From: Diadema setosum
Taxonomy: Eukaryota; Echinodermata; Echinoidea; Diadematoida; Diadematidae
DNA: 64,000 bases
Reading direction: 5' to 3'
NCBI GenBank assembly: GCA_033980235.1
Contig: CM067066.1
Coordinates: 30,646,680 to 30,710,679, forward strand
Part shown: in pieces, positions 49,301 to 60,529 of the stretch
Layout of the letters: each line of letters starts with the position of its first letter
Numbering within the stretch: the stretch's first letter is position 1
The notes under the pieces: generated by a model
Told to the model about the DNA's origin: nothing
The model's database searches: none
What the model saw: the letters and a program-made list of their open reading frames with translations, nothing else
Position numbers and translations under genes: made by a program

Positions 49301-50600
49301 AAAAATGGCGCTTAGCTCATTTTGAGACGAACTCTTCATTGTATATTTATGCATATATCGCAACTGTTGCAATATATCATATCAGTTCAGATGACGGATC
49401 TAAAATTCTACTGTAAGGGTTTTCTGTCAACATCCAGACAGCACTAGTTAGAGGTTAATAAAAAGTGGGAAAAAGAACTGTTTCATTTAATGTGCCTATA
49501 AATGTTGTGTGCCATCCGTGCGATGAAGCGAGACGAATGTGATACTGGTTTACTTGCTCAGGAGCACACTATACACATACTGACTGTTTGGCAGGAATGA
49601 TTGCTCGCTTTCAATTAGTCGCCATAGCAAATGAGTCTGCTCTTCCGCAACCTGGACGAACTCACATTCAAACATACAACCCAATCAATATGGAAATTGG
49701 AGTTTAAAGCAATACCGAGGATAATAAGAGAGAAAGACACACGAAACGCATAACGATTAAACTTCAAGGTGACGATTTCACGGAGTGCGAGAAGAGAAAG
49801 ACACGCACAGAGAGTCTCTGAGTGACATAAAATACATCATAGTTGAACGGCTACTCATGTATTAAAAATTCCTGAGCAGAAGTGGTATTGCTAAACGTAT
49901 CTTCCACACAAAGCAATTCAGAAGCCAGCCACTTTTCTGACCACGTACTCCCGTATGCCCTTTAAAAATGCAACCAACACCATTGTGGCATATAGTGTCT
50001 GGCGATATCTTAATTATTGACATATAGATAAAAGACACGCCCACGAAAAAGAAGAATGATCTCTACACCCATTACAGTCTATATTGCTGATGTCGATTTT
50101 CATCAGCTTAATTGAAATGACGTCAGCTTCCGAACTTTGCATTCAAGTAAACGTTTATTTCACCCATCTATGCGTCGAATTTCCACTCCATTTTCCATGC
50201 TTCTCCTATACGATGAAGCATAGAAGTTATAGAAAGAACTGTTAATTCATATTGACGTTAAACATCTGCATCCGTTCTTCCATGCAATTCGCAGGAGAAA
50301 CTTATTATTTTTTTTTTCTAAAATTTCTCACTTTCAAATGACACTGTACCATAAAATACTACATGGTCAATCACAAAATGGTTATGTGTAAGGAAAAAAA
50401 AAAACCTCATCAAACTGACATCGATTCAAATGACACGAACAAAAATGACATTTTTTTTTTGGTACGATGATAGGAGGTCTGCCAATTCAAACAAATCCAT
50501 GACTGAGTTGTACGTCTTGCAGTACCTAAAGTGGACACCATAAGTCACAGAGATACACCTGAAACCCATGTTTGCTATTATAGGCCACTCAACTGTTTAC
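46400..50600. other. Non-coding stretch
   Basis: No supported gene or element. The only clear repeat is (AAC)n at 47537-47593. Confidence 0.4.
47537..47593. repeat. (AAC)n microsatellite
   Basis: AAC units with a few GAC interruptions. Confidence 0.85.
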
Positions 50601-50604
50601 ATGA

Positions 50605-50606
<2 letters not shown>

Positions 50607-50662
<56 letters not shown>
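50607..50662. repeat. (TA)n microsatellite
   Basis: About 55 bases of TA. Confidence 0.9.
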
Positions 50663-50666
<4 letters not shown>

Positions 50667-50751
50667 TTGGTATATATCCGTCGGGAATATGTAGTTTGTT
50701 GAGGATTGAAAAGTGCCGGTAGCAGACAAGGCACCAAAACACAGGTACGCC

Positions 50752-50840
<89 letters not shown>
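50752..50840. repeat. (TA)n-(TG)n microsatellite
   Basis: TA run followed by TG run. Confidence 0.9.
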
Positions 50841-50841
<1 letters not shown>

Positions 50842-51900
50842 AGGTTTTACCGTTAAAAAATTCGCTCTCAACGAATGAAACCGACTTCCTTCACTTTGAC
50901 TCTTCTACCACCCGATATACCTGTTGATGTGTCTCAATGGTTCTTCTGGCAGACTGTCACTGGCAGCCAAGGGCAACGTGGTTAAAGTGCTTTGGTCATA
51001 CATTTCAGTTTTGTTTTTACGTGTACTTGTGTGTATAATGATGCGTGTATTTCTTTTCATATTGATATGTACGATGTGCCCGTTTAAACCCTTTTGAGGA
51101 CGAGCAGATTTTCCTATAACACACACTTTCCATAATATAGACACCTGCCCAAGAATGTTCGGGACTAGTCTTTAAAGGCATTTTATTTACTATTTGCAGA
51201 TGAAACAAAACCCCAAGTTAGTGCTTCAAAATAGTTCTAAAATATGAGTAAGGGAAAGAAACAGCCAATGTAAAAATTTTAACCAGTACAGGGTACAATC
51301 AATTTTATGTATTGTTAAATGTACAAAATGTGAACAATAGTTATAATAGAATGAACCATCTACAGTTGTGTTTTAGTGAGAAAAATAGTTCTATCTCTTT
51401 ATATTTTAGGATTTTTTACACATATGCATCAAATGTGATAACTCGAACATTTTTCAAATCACTGTTCCCAATGGTAAACAATACTTTTAACGGGTTAATA
51501 AAAAGATTTTGTCTTCTTCTTTGCAAGAGATTTTACTTTTCGCTCCATACAATAGATTAGAGACTACAACATGATCACATAAGTGCAATTTGGCCTCAGA
51601 CCCAAGTGGAGGAGTTAGTGCTCAGGTTTTCATGCTTGCGAATCCATGACATATTTCAGGAAGCAAACTTTCCTCCTGCTCTGAAGTATTACGAACGAAG
51701 TCAACTCCATGTTTATGTACTGTAACTAGAGGTCTCAGACCGTTCCTATAGCATTGTAAACCATCTATTACAACAAAGGCAATTATCAAACGGATGTGGT
51801 TTCCTTCTTCTCGCGCAAGTATCACTTCCATACATCATCGTCAAGAGCAGGTGGAGCCTCACTGCGTCCAACATCGTTATGGACAATGTACTGGCGAAGG

Positions 51901-52060
51901 CAGTGGCGGATCCGGGGGGGGGGGGGGGGCCACCGGGCGCGCGCTCCTCTTTATAATTGGTTAAAACAAAAGAAATAAAAAGAAAAAATGGGGGTGCGTG
52001 CACCCCCTTTGATTTTGCAAAGGCGCCTCCCCTTTACAGAATTCCAGGATCCGCCCCTTG
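51901..52060. mobile_element. Short hAT-like MITE
   Basis: CAGTGGCGGATCC at the left and GGATCCGCCCCTTG at the right are inverted. The CAGTGGCG start recalls hAT termini. 160 bases with a poly-G tract and GTGCGTGCACC palindrome. No clear 8-bp duplication. Confidence 0.5.
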
Positions 52061-54390
52061 AAGGAAAGTATAGGCCTTTCAATATAGGGTTTTCGTTTGA
52101 TGTCACAAAAGGGCTGGTCAGCTGCCTGGACAATGTCAAGCTGACCACACCATCTCATTCCATTCATGGAACTCATCAATTACTGCTTTTCCACATCCAT
52201 TGGCATTTCAAGTTGTCAGCGGTAAACATCACTTCAAGCACTTGTAATCACAATACAAAAACCAACAAACTAATCTTGCTATTATATAGCTGTAAAACTT
52301 TGGAAAAAGAGTAGCATACCTGTAACTGCGATCAAACGATAGCACTAAAGCTTTTAGAAATTCTCACATGGCAGGTGACTGGCTTATCAGTCGACTGTGA
52401 CGTCACTAAAGAAAATTTTCTTTTTCCTCTTTTAATGTTTTTCAATGACACATACTCGAGCAGGCTATAATTCTCGCGAGATGTCTTCCGTTATGTAGAG
52501 GGATGTAGGAGTCTTGTTAGAGGCGTTTTTTTTTTTCTTTCTGAGAGAGGAAATGCGAAGAAGGAAAAAGAAATAGCAGGCAAAAAGAAAGAAAGAAAAA
52601 GAAGGATGACCAAGGGGAAATAGGAAGAAAAGTTGTTGTAAACAGGATGGAATCTGCCCAATATTCTCTCTCATTGTCTATAAAGCAAAGATTTCCGTCA
52701 GCGCCATCCCATCCAACAAGCTTTTGCAAAAGGAGAAGGTCAATATCGCGGAAACACCATTCATGCAATAAACAACGAAAGAGATGTGACACCTGCCGCC
52801 AAATTTTGTGGTAATATCAACTCATTTAAACCGTTAATACGCGTGGACGTACATGTGAATAGAGGAGAGCTCGCTCTGGTCCCCTGATGTTGAACTTGCT
52901 GAAATTAATATAATGATCTGACGCTCATCGTTTACCCATATCCTGAATGCGTGCAATGCCACGAGTTTGCATGGTGAAACATTCCAGCAGCTGAAACTAA
53001 TGAATGATAATGGGGCATGAAAAATCGTCAAAGCGGAAAGATCGTAGACTGATTTGTTGGTACAATGTATTATGACTTCCTTTAACATGTACACACACAA
53101 ATACAAAATGCACAATTATGCATATATCTGATATGTTTATTTACTAGTGCACGTGCAGGTATGTTATATGTGTGTGTACATGACAATTATGCACATGGTA
53201 TTAGGTTTGAGTTTTGTGTATATGTGCATGTGCATGTGCATGGGGGATTCTTTTGTGCTAATTAGAGCATGTCTGACGTCTGAAAATCGTGACAGCCAAT
53301 TTGTTGCCTCTCGTACACCACCTGTATATAAACACGCGAGCTGCTGGAGAAGAAATAAAAGTGACCGGAAATTTGCGCAACATTGTTGAAAAATAATAAT
53401 AACACCAACAATAACAGCAACAACAACAACAACTTTAGGTCTTTTCTACTAAAATGATGAAAACATCTCTAAACAGGACGAACAGAAATTACAATCTTGG
53501 ATCACATGGTTATGACGTCACTGAAAAAAAAATCAGATTTACTTATAAGGAACGCATTAGTTTTTTTTTCCATAATCTCTTTAAGAAAAAAGAGTACAAA
53601 TGAAGATTTGTTCAATAACTGCGTAAATAACGCAAGAGATGATCAAATGAGACATCGAGCAATACCTCTCATAATATGATAACATAGTATTTGCTAACGA
53701 ATTCCGTCTGTGTTCGGCCTTTCGAAAATAAGAATATGAATACTTTACAATTATTCATCAAGAGTGAACCAAAGTGCATGTATAAGTAATTTTATCGAAA
53801 AAGTGAGATGTTTCACGTCTTTTATAGAAACTACAAACAAATGTAGCATACTATTACAAAAAATAATCAATAAGAATTGAGCCTAATTATTTTTTTTTTC
53901 TATTTTGAGAGCTACTCTTTTCCACTTTCATGAAAATATTGCTAGCAATCAGCTGTAACATAATTAGGCTCAGCGCAATTATTAGGGGAAGATATTTTAA
54001 AATTTTTCTTTCATCTCTTTCATCAAAGGGAAGATGTGAATGTAGTATATGAACATCACAGTTACTCGAAATATTGACAGTTGTTATTCCACGGTGTCAG
54101 CATATCTAGCAATGGGGTATTACTACTAGTTGCTCTTTTGTTTTCTTCCGAGCTGTTATGAAGAATTGACAAAGTGATTACTGTCAAGCGAAGGCTAATG
54201 GAACCAGGTCTGTCACATAATTGTGAAGTAGATATTGTGACATGATTAACGAGGATACCGCTTCTTGTTCAGCAAAGATAATTTTTTTTAAACGATGCTA
54301 GTTATAGTTGCAACTGTAAGGTAAGGGAGGCATGGCTTTACCTCATACATACCATGTTATTGTGCGAATATGTATTACCAACAACCTTAA
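52061..54390. other. Non-coding stretch upstream of the PRRT-like gene
   Basis: Short (AAC)n near 53404-53432; otherwise nothing I can support. An upstream non-coding exon and the promoter of the PRRT-like gene are expected somewhere here. Confidence 0.35.
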
Positions 54391-54394
54391 CGCC

Positions 54395-54432
54395 AAGTTC
54401 TTGTTTGTTTTTTCCCCGTTTATTTCCCCAGG
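54395..54432 (+). promoter_or_regulatory. Candidate 3' splice site of a 5' UTR exon of the PRRT-like gene
   Basis: A long pyrimidine tract (TTGTTTGTTTTTTCCCC and onward) ends in CCCCAG before GACAAAACGACG, 159 bases upstream of the ATG. It is a strong acceptor by eye; the upstream exon was not identified. The leader also holds a two-codon upstream ORF (ATGGGGTGA, 54569-54577). Confidence 0.4.
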
Positions 54433-54590
54433 ACAAAACGACGAGGAGGTACAGACGCGTCGAAATGAACATGGCGTTCACCTGCAATTCAGATACCGTA
54501 CTATGAACATCGAATAAGATGAATCACTGATTAGTTTTCTACCAGCATCTTAAAGAATTTGAAGGAACATGGGGTGACGAGTACAATAAA

Positions 54591-57500
54591 ATGGAATGGT
54601 GTGGGTTTATTTTTCTCTCAGTCTTCCTGCACGTGACAAAGTTGGACCTTAGTCAGTCAGTAATCGTAAGTTATGCAAGACCACTTCATGCCAAAAATGA
54701 CGAGCAAAATCAAAATAATGACAGGACATTCGTGCACATGGATTTGTCAAACAATGCCGCTCTTGACATGTTTGATATTTTACGACTGCTCCGCATATAC
54801 GACTGGAGAAAGATTATACCACGCGATGACTTAGACATTCAAATGCACCGTGTCAAACGTTCTGAAAATGTAGCAGGCACCAGTGGATATAGCACAATAA
54901 CACCACGCCCTACATTTGGTCACTTTGCCACAGCGACAACTGGGAATGTCAGGGACCCTAAATCTACAGCACGAGTGGAAACTGAGACTAAACTGACGAT
55001 GTTATGGCAGAGTGAACATGAACCAACTGCAGAAGGTCAGAGTGAACCAGAACCAACAGCAGAAGGGGGAAGTGGACCTGCGTCAACGGCTGAAGGGGAG
55101 AGTGAACATGAACCAACTGCAGAAGGTCAGAGTGAACCAGAACCAACAGCAGAAGGGGGAAGTGGACCTGCGTCAACGGCTGAAGGGGAGAGTGAACTAC
55201 AACCAACAGCAGAAGGGGAGAGTGAACCTGAACCAACAGCAAAATGGGAGAGTTACCCCGAACCAACGGCAGAAGGCGAGAGTGAACCTGAACCAACGGC
55301 AGAAGGGGAGGGTGAACCTGAACCAACGGGAGAAGGGGAGAGTGAACCAGAACCAACAGCAGAAGGGGAGAGTGAACATGAACCAACAGCTGAAGGGGAG
55401 ACTGAACCTGAACCAACAGCAGAAGGGGAGAGTGAACATGAACCAACAGCTGAAGGGGAGACTGAACCTGAACCAACAGCAGAAGGGGAGGGTGAACCAG
55501 AACCAACAGCAGAAGGGGAGGGTGAACCAGAACCAACAGCAGAAGGAGAGAGTGAACCTGAACCAACAGCAGAAGGGGAGGGTGAACCTGAACCAACAGC
55601 AGAAGGGGAGAGTGAACCAGAACCAACAGCAGAAGGGGAGGGTGAACCTGAACCAACGGGAGAAGGGGAGAGTGAACCAGAACCAACAGCAGAAGGGGAG
55701 AGTGAACCAGAGCCAACAGCTGAAGGGGAGGTTGAACCTGAACCAACAGCAGAAGGGGAGAGTGAACCTGAACCAACACCAGAAGGGGAGGGTGAACCTG
55801 AACCAACAACAGAAGGGCAGGGTGAAACTGAACCAACAGCAGAAGGGGAGAGTGAATCAGAACCAACAGCAGAAGGGGAGAGTGAACCAGAACCAACAGC
55901 AGAAGGGGAGAGTGAACCTGAACCAACAGCAGAAGGGGAGAGTGAACCAGAACAAACAGCAGAAGGGGAGAGTGAACCTGAGCCAACAGCTGAAGGGGAG
56001 AGTGAACCTGAACCAACAGCAGAAGGGGAGGGTGAACCTGAACAAACGGCGGAAGAGGAGAGTGAACCTGAGCCAACGGCAGAAGGGGAGACTGAACCAG
56101 AGCCAACAGCAGAAGGGGAGAGTGAACCTGAACCAACAGCAGAAGGGGAGAGTGAACCAGAACCAACAGCAGAAGGGGAGGGTGAACCTGAACCAACAGC
56201 AGAAGGGGAGAGTGAACCTGAACCAACAGCAGAAGGGGAGAATGAACCTGAACCAACAGCAGAAGGGGAGAGTGAACCAGAACCAACAGCAGAAGGGGAG
56301 AGTGAACCTGAACCAACAGCAGAAGGGGAGAGTGAACCTGAACCAATAGCAGAAGGGGAGAGTGAACCTGAACCAACAGCAGAAGGGGAGAGTGAACCAG
56401 AACCAACAGCAGAAGGGGAGGGAGAACCTGAACCAACAGCTGAAGGGGAGACTGAACCAGAACCAACAGCGGAAGGGGAGAGTGAAGGTGAACCAACAGC
56501 TGAAGGGGAGAGTGAACCAGAACCAACAGCAGAAGGGGAGAGTGAACCAGAACCAACAGCAGAAGGGGAGAGTGAACCAGAACCAACAGCAGAAGGGGAG
56601 AGTGAACCTGAACCAACAGCTGAAGGGGAGAGTGAACCAGAACCAACAGCAGAAGGGGAGGGTGAACCAGAACCAACAGCAGAAGGGGAGGGTGAACCTG
56701 AACCAACGGCAGAAGGGGAGAGTGAACCAGAACCAACAGCAGAAGGGGAGAATGAACCAGAACCAACAGCAGAAGGGGAGAGTGAACCTGAACCAACAGC
56801 AGAAGGGGAGAGTGAACCTGAACCAACAGCAGAAGGGGAGGGTGAACCTGAACCAACAGCAGAAGGTGAGAGTGAACCAGAACCAACAGCAGAAGGGGAG
56901 AGTGAACCTGAACCAACAGCTGAAGGGGAGGGTGAACCTGAACCAATAGCAGAAGGGGAGAGTGAACCTGAACCAACAGCAGAAGGGGAGAGTGAACCAG
57001 AACCAACAGCAGAAGGGGAGAGTGAACCTGAACCAACAGCAGAAGGGGAGAGTGAACCTGAACCAACAGCAGAAGGGGAGAGTGAACCTGAACCAACAGC
57101 AGAAGGGGAGGGTGAACCTGAACCAACGGCAGAAGGGGAGAGTGAACCAGAACCAACAGCAGAAGGGGAGAATGACCCAGAACCAACAGCAGAAGGGGAG
57201 AGTGAACCTGAACCAACGGCAGAAGGGGAGAGTGAACCAGAACCAACAGCAGAAGGGGAGAATGAACCTGAACCAACAGCAGAAGGGGAGAGTGAACCAG
57301 AGCCAACAGCAGAAGGGGAGGGTGAACCTGAACCAACAGCAGAAGGGGAGGGTGAACCTGAACCAACGGGAGAAGGGGAGAGTGAACCAGAACCAACAGC
57401 AGAAGGGGGGAGTGAACCTGAACCAACAGCAGAAGGTGAGAGTGAACCAGAACCAACAGCAGAAGGGGAGAGTGAACCTGAACCAACAGCAGAAGGGGAG

Positions 57501-58278
57501 AGTGAACCTGAACCAACAGCAGAAGGGGAGAGTGAACCTGAACCAACAGCAGAAGGGGAGAGTGAACCTGAACCAACGGCAGAAGGGGAGAGTGAACCAG
57601 AACCAACAGCAGAAGGGGAGAGTGAACCAGAACCAACAGCAGAAGGGGAGAGTGAATCAGAGCCCGAGCCTGTTGGAGAGCCTTGGCCAGAACCAGGACC
57701 AAACTGGGAATTGGCACCGATAGTGCTTGGACCTGCTTGGGACATCCACGTATACGGCATTGGCGTTGCGTTTATCATAATTGCATCATATGCAGCTCAT
57801 GTGGTCATAGCTGTGCTCAAACAACGCGTAGGTGCCAAAGCTTTGACAGGAACATTAAACTTCCTTCTGTTCGTTTGCGGAATTACAAGATCAATATCTC
57901 TTTTTGTAAATCCATACGGGTCCAGGCAAAACACGCCGACTCTCTTGTCCAGAATGATGTGGTCAGTCGGATTTCCATGTCTCACCGCTGTGCTTTCTAC
58001 TCTTCTACTCGTTTTAATTGACACGACGAAAGTTTCACTGGCACCTCCCCGCTTCCAAAAGTTTTCTGCTGTCGCCCGCCTCTGTAGTCTCCACTTTCTG
58101 GTCGTGTTGGGAACCGATGTTGTGGTATCCTACTTCATCAGTCTCAAAGGCTTACTCCTGATGTGTCAAATTATTTACGTGGTGTGGAGTGGTCTTCTAA
58201 CCATTGGATATTTCAGAGTCAGTCAGCTTATCAAGAAGAACTTCAAGGCCAGTTTGTCCCAGAAGAAAAACATGCAAG
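54591..58278 (+). CDS. PRRT-like gene, large first coding exon
   Basis: 1229 codons plus one base, then donor GTAATT at 58279. The frame would otherwise end 23 bases later at a stop. It holds the signal peptide, RVKR site, the whole repeat array and the first five membrane segments. Confidence 0.88.
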
Positions 58279-59687
58279 GTAATTTTCAACTTCAAAGTTA
58301 GGAATGGTCCTAGATGAAGCTTCGTTATATGTTTGTTTGTTTGGTTGGATGTTAGAAAATATAAATTCACAACTTTCACTCATTCAATGCTTTACATTTG
58401 ATTTTGCCCCGTCTGATACGAGCCATTCAGTCAGTTCCATAAATTTTGCCCGCTATCACGCGCTTGATTCTCGACTTTTCTACAGTGGTTATTGTGTTTA
58501 TGGAAACAATTTTTATGATTTTTTGAACATCTGAACTCGCCATTCTACTAGAGATTAAAATAACTTTGAAGGGAAAGAGGGAAACATGGCGTTTTCTGTT
58601 ATAAAATCAATTCTAATTTGTATACATAGGTTTACATAATTATATACACACATATAAATGTGTTTTCGTATGTCGTGTGTGTGTCTGTCTGTGTACACGT
58701 GTAGACAAATTAACACCTGCATTGTTAACCTGCTTCCCATTGGGCTGTACACGTAAAATTCCGAATGCTATTTTCAGTTAATTTCAATTCAGTTATATTT
58801 CATTTCCATCAATAGAAAGAAATACATGATACAAGGTGATACGTTTATCAATATTATTCAACTGTTAAGTATTTTGAAAAGTCAAATCATTAAGTTTAAA
58901 AAAAAAAAACAGATGCACGAATGTTGATACAACCAAAAAAAAAAAAAAAGGAACGATGCACACTTTGCACCTGTCAGAGTGATCCACTGAAAAGCCGAGC
59001 TTGTAAGACGTGGATCACTAAAAAAAAAAAAAAAAAAAAAGAACAACAAAAAACCAAAAACAAACAAACCCCAAACCCCCAAACAAACAAACAACAACAC
59101 CAGTATACCAATATATCGTATAATATGCAAAATCAATATATGTACCCTTGGAGCATTTGATGATCGATATGGGTGATGCTTATGATTTTGATCCCATACG
59201 TGTCCTTTTAGGCTCTCAAGACAAGAAGGCTATGCGTCTTCACAGGAACATTCTTCTGTGCAGTGCAGTGGCTTTCTCTAACTGCGTTACAAACGTGTAT
59301 GGCGCGGCGGGGGTCTTTGGCGTCTACTCCGATCTAGTGGAAGTGGCCCCTTGGCCCTGGTGGATCTTCCAAACTCTCATGCGCCTGCAGGAGCTAGGTA
59401 TGTGCCTCATGGTCTTCGTGTTGGCCGGAAAAGCCAAGAAAATTTCGAACTCGGACGGCAGCGGCCCCAGGGGATTGTCGCGGTTGCTGCACTCAACTTT
59501 CGGTCGACTCGCGAGTAGCAGACTATACGCGAGAAAGGGCATAACCCCTGTGTCATCGGCCGTCGACAGTGGAGCGCCGTCCCGATCGACAAAGAGGGCG
59601 TGGTCAGCAAACAATAATCCAATCAGCTGCGAAAGAGAGGTCACGATAGGAAGAAATGTGAGCAGTGTTGAGCCTCTCCGAAGTTGA
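54591..59687 (+). CDS. PRRT3/PRRT4-like membrane protein with 88 x 10-aa acidic repeat ectodomain
   Basis: Two exons, 54591-58278 and 59212-59687, join as AACATGCAA-G|GC to give 1387 aa. Residues 1-21 form a signal peptide. RVKR at 87-90 is a furin-like site. Residues 141-1020 are 88 copies of a 10-aa unit with consensus [10 protein letters not shown], about four acidic residues per unit and almost no basic ones. The C-terminal part has about seven hydrophobic segments (near 1053-1076, 1086-1106, 1123-1144, 1162-1183, 1186-1208, 1243-1265, 1278-1302), with HVYG, NPYGSRQ and PWPWWIFQ landmarks that recall the PRRT3/PRRT4 C-terminal domain. A basic, Ser-rich tail follows. The predicted topology is a long acidic outer stalk on a multi-pass anchor. 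The function of the family is poorly known. An in-frame stop upstream supports this ATG. A possible poly(A) signal ATTAAA is at 59983-59988. The exact family member is not resolved. Confidence 0.85.
55011..57650 (+). repeat. 88-copy, 30-bp coding tandem repeat
   Basis: The unit reads AGTGAACCTGAACCAACAGC followed by AGAAGGGGAG. It recurs every 30 bases exactly 88 times with no insertion or deletion. Variation is confined to point changes: AGT/GGT/AAT/ACT at codon 1, CCT/CCA silent changes, GCA/GCT/GGA before GAA. Bases 55011-55100 are repeated exactly at 55101-55190, and 55371-55430 at 55431-55490, so duplication works on two- and three-unit blocks. Confidence 0.98.
59212..59687 (+). CDS. PRRT-like gene, terminal coding exon
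   Basis: The acceptor is TGTCCTTTTAG. The phase-1 join restores [17 protein letters not shown]. It carries two more membrane segments ([18 protein letters not shown] and [17 protein letters not shown]) and a soluble tail rich in Ser, Arg and Lys, ending SSVEPLRS then TGA. Confidence 0.87.
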
Positions 59688-60203
59688 CTTTCTTATTGCA
59701 GAGAGCAGGACACAATCCATATTAGTGGCCTGATGGTTGACAAGCCCGTATACACGAGTTTGCCAGAAGCTGATGTTCCATCTTAGAAACTCGAAATAAG
59801 CTCGATACACAGTGCAATAACGAATTTTGACAGAAACACTTGCCAAAATTGGAAGCCTGAATGTTTGATGACTATTCTCATCATATGTACAATGCTCCTA
59901 CAGCATAAGTTGTAATACAGGGGTTATGATAGAACGGATCTTGTGCTTCATGCCGATATCGTTGTCGTTATACTTTTTGGTCATTAAAAAAAAAAACATA
60001 TGAACGAACTGAAAATAAGCTTTACCACTTTTAGTTCCGAAGTAGTCCAAATAAGGTTTCTGTTCCTAACTTTGGTGTTTGCACATTTTCTTTGTTTCAT
60101 TGCAGCGTGTTTTGGTGCATTCTTTCCTGAATTTTGTTCAAAATGTTCAAGGCTGCTGCAGGTGAAATATTCGTAAGCGATATTGTCAGTGTAACTGCAT
60201 TAA

Positions 60204-60523
60204 AGGGGCCCTGAAAACAAAATGCATGTTGATTTGTGTTGATTTATGATACCCTCTTTTGCGATGAAACAAATGTCTAGAAACATTCCATATATTTTTA
60301 ACGATTTTTTTCTGATATTTTTCTTCAGATTACTTGGGAACGCCCACAAAAAATATTTCCAAACCAATATTCTTTAGATGATCTCATCTGTCAATCATTG
60401 CTAAAGAACTGAGATGTTTAACAAAAGACATTGGAATGCACCTTCCCCCCGACTCAGCATAACTTGCATGTTCCCTCGCCATGTCTTTTGTTAGTCACAT
60501 TAATATCACAGAAACAGGGCCCT
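60204..60523. mobile_element. TTAA-flanked foldback element, copy 2 (rearranged)
   Basis: Ends AGGGGCCCTG and CAGGGCCCT, flanked by TTAA (60200-60203, 60524-60527). The left 260 bases closely match copy 1 at 43540. The following segment with CCATGTCTTTTGTTAGTCAC is inverted relative to copy 1, and most of the right arm is missing. Confidence 0.8.
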
Positions 60524-60529
60524 TTAATA

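Noticed and set aside
55011..57650. CRISPR-like array
   Set aside because: Units are contiguous with no unique spacers, they are coding, and the context is eukaryotic.
54988..57778. Open frames of 800-900 codons on the minus strand and shorter frames on plus across the repeat array
   Set aside because: A 30-bp period is a multiple of three, so any stop-free unit keeps every frame open. Only the plus frame beginning at 54591 has a signal peptide, splice continuity and family homology.
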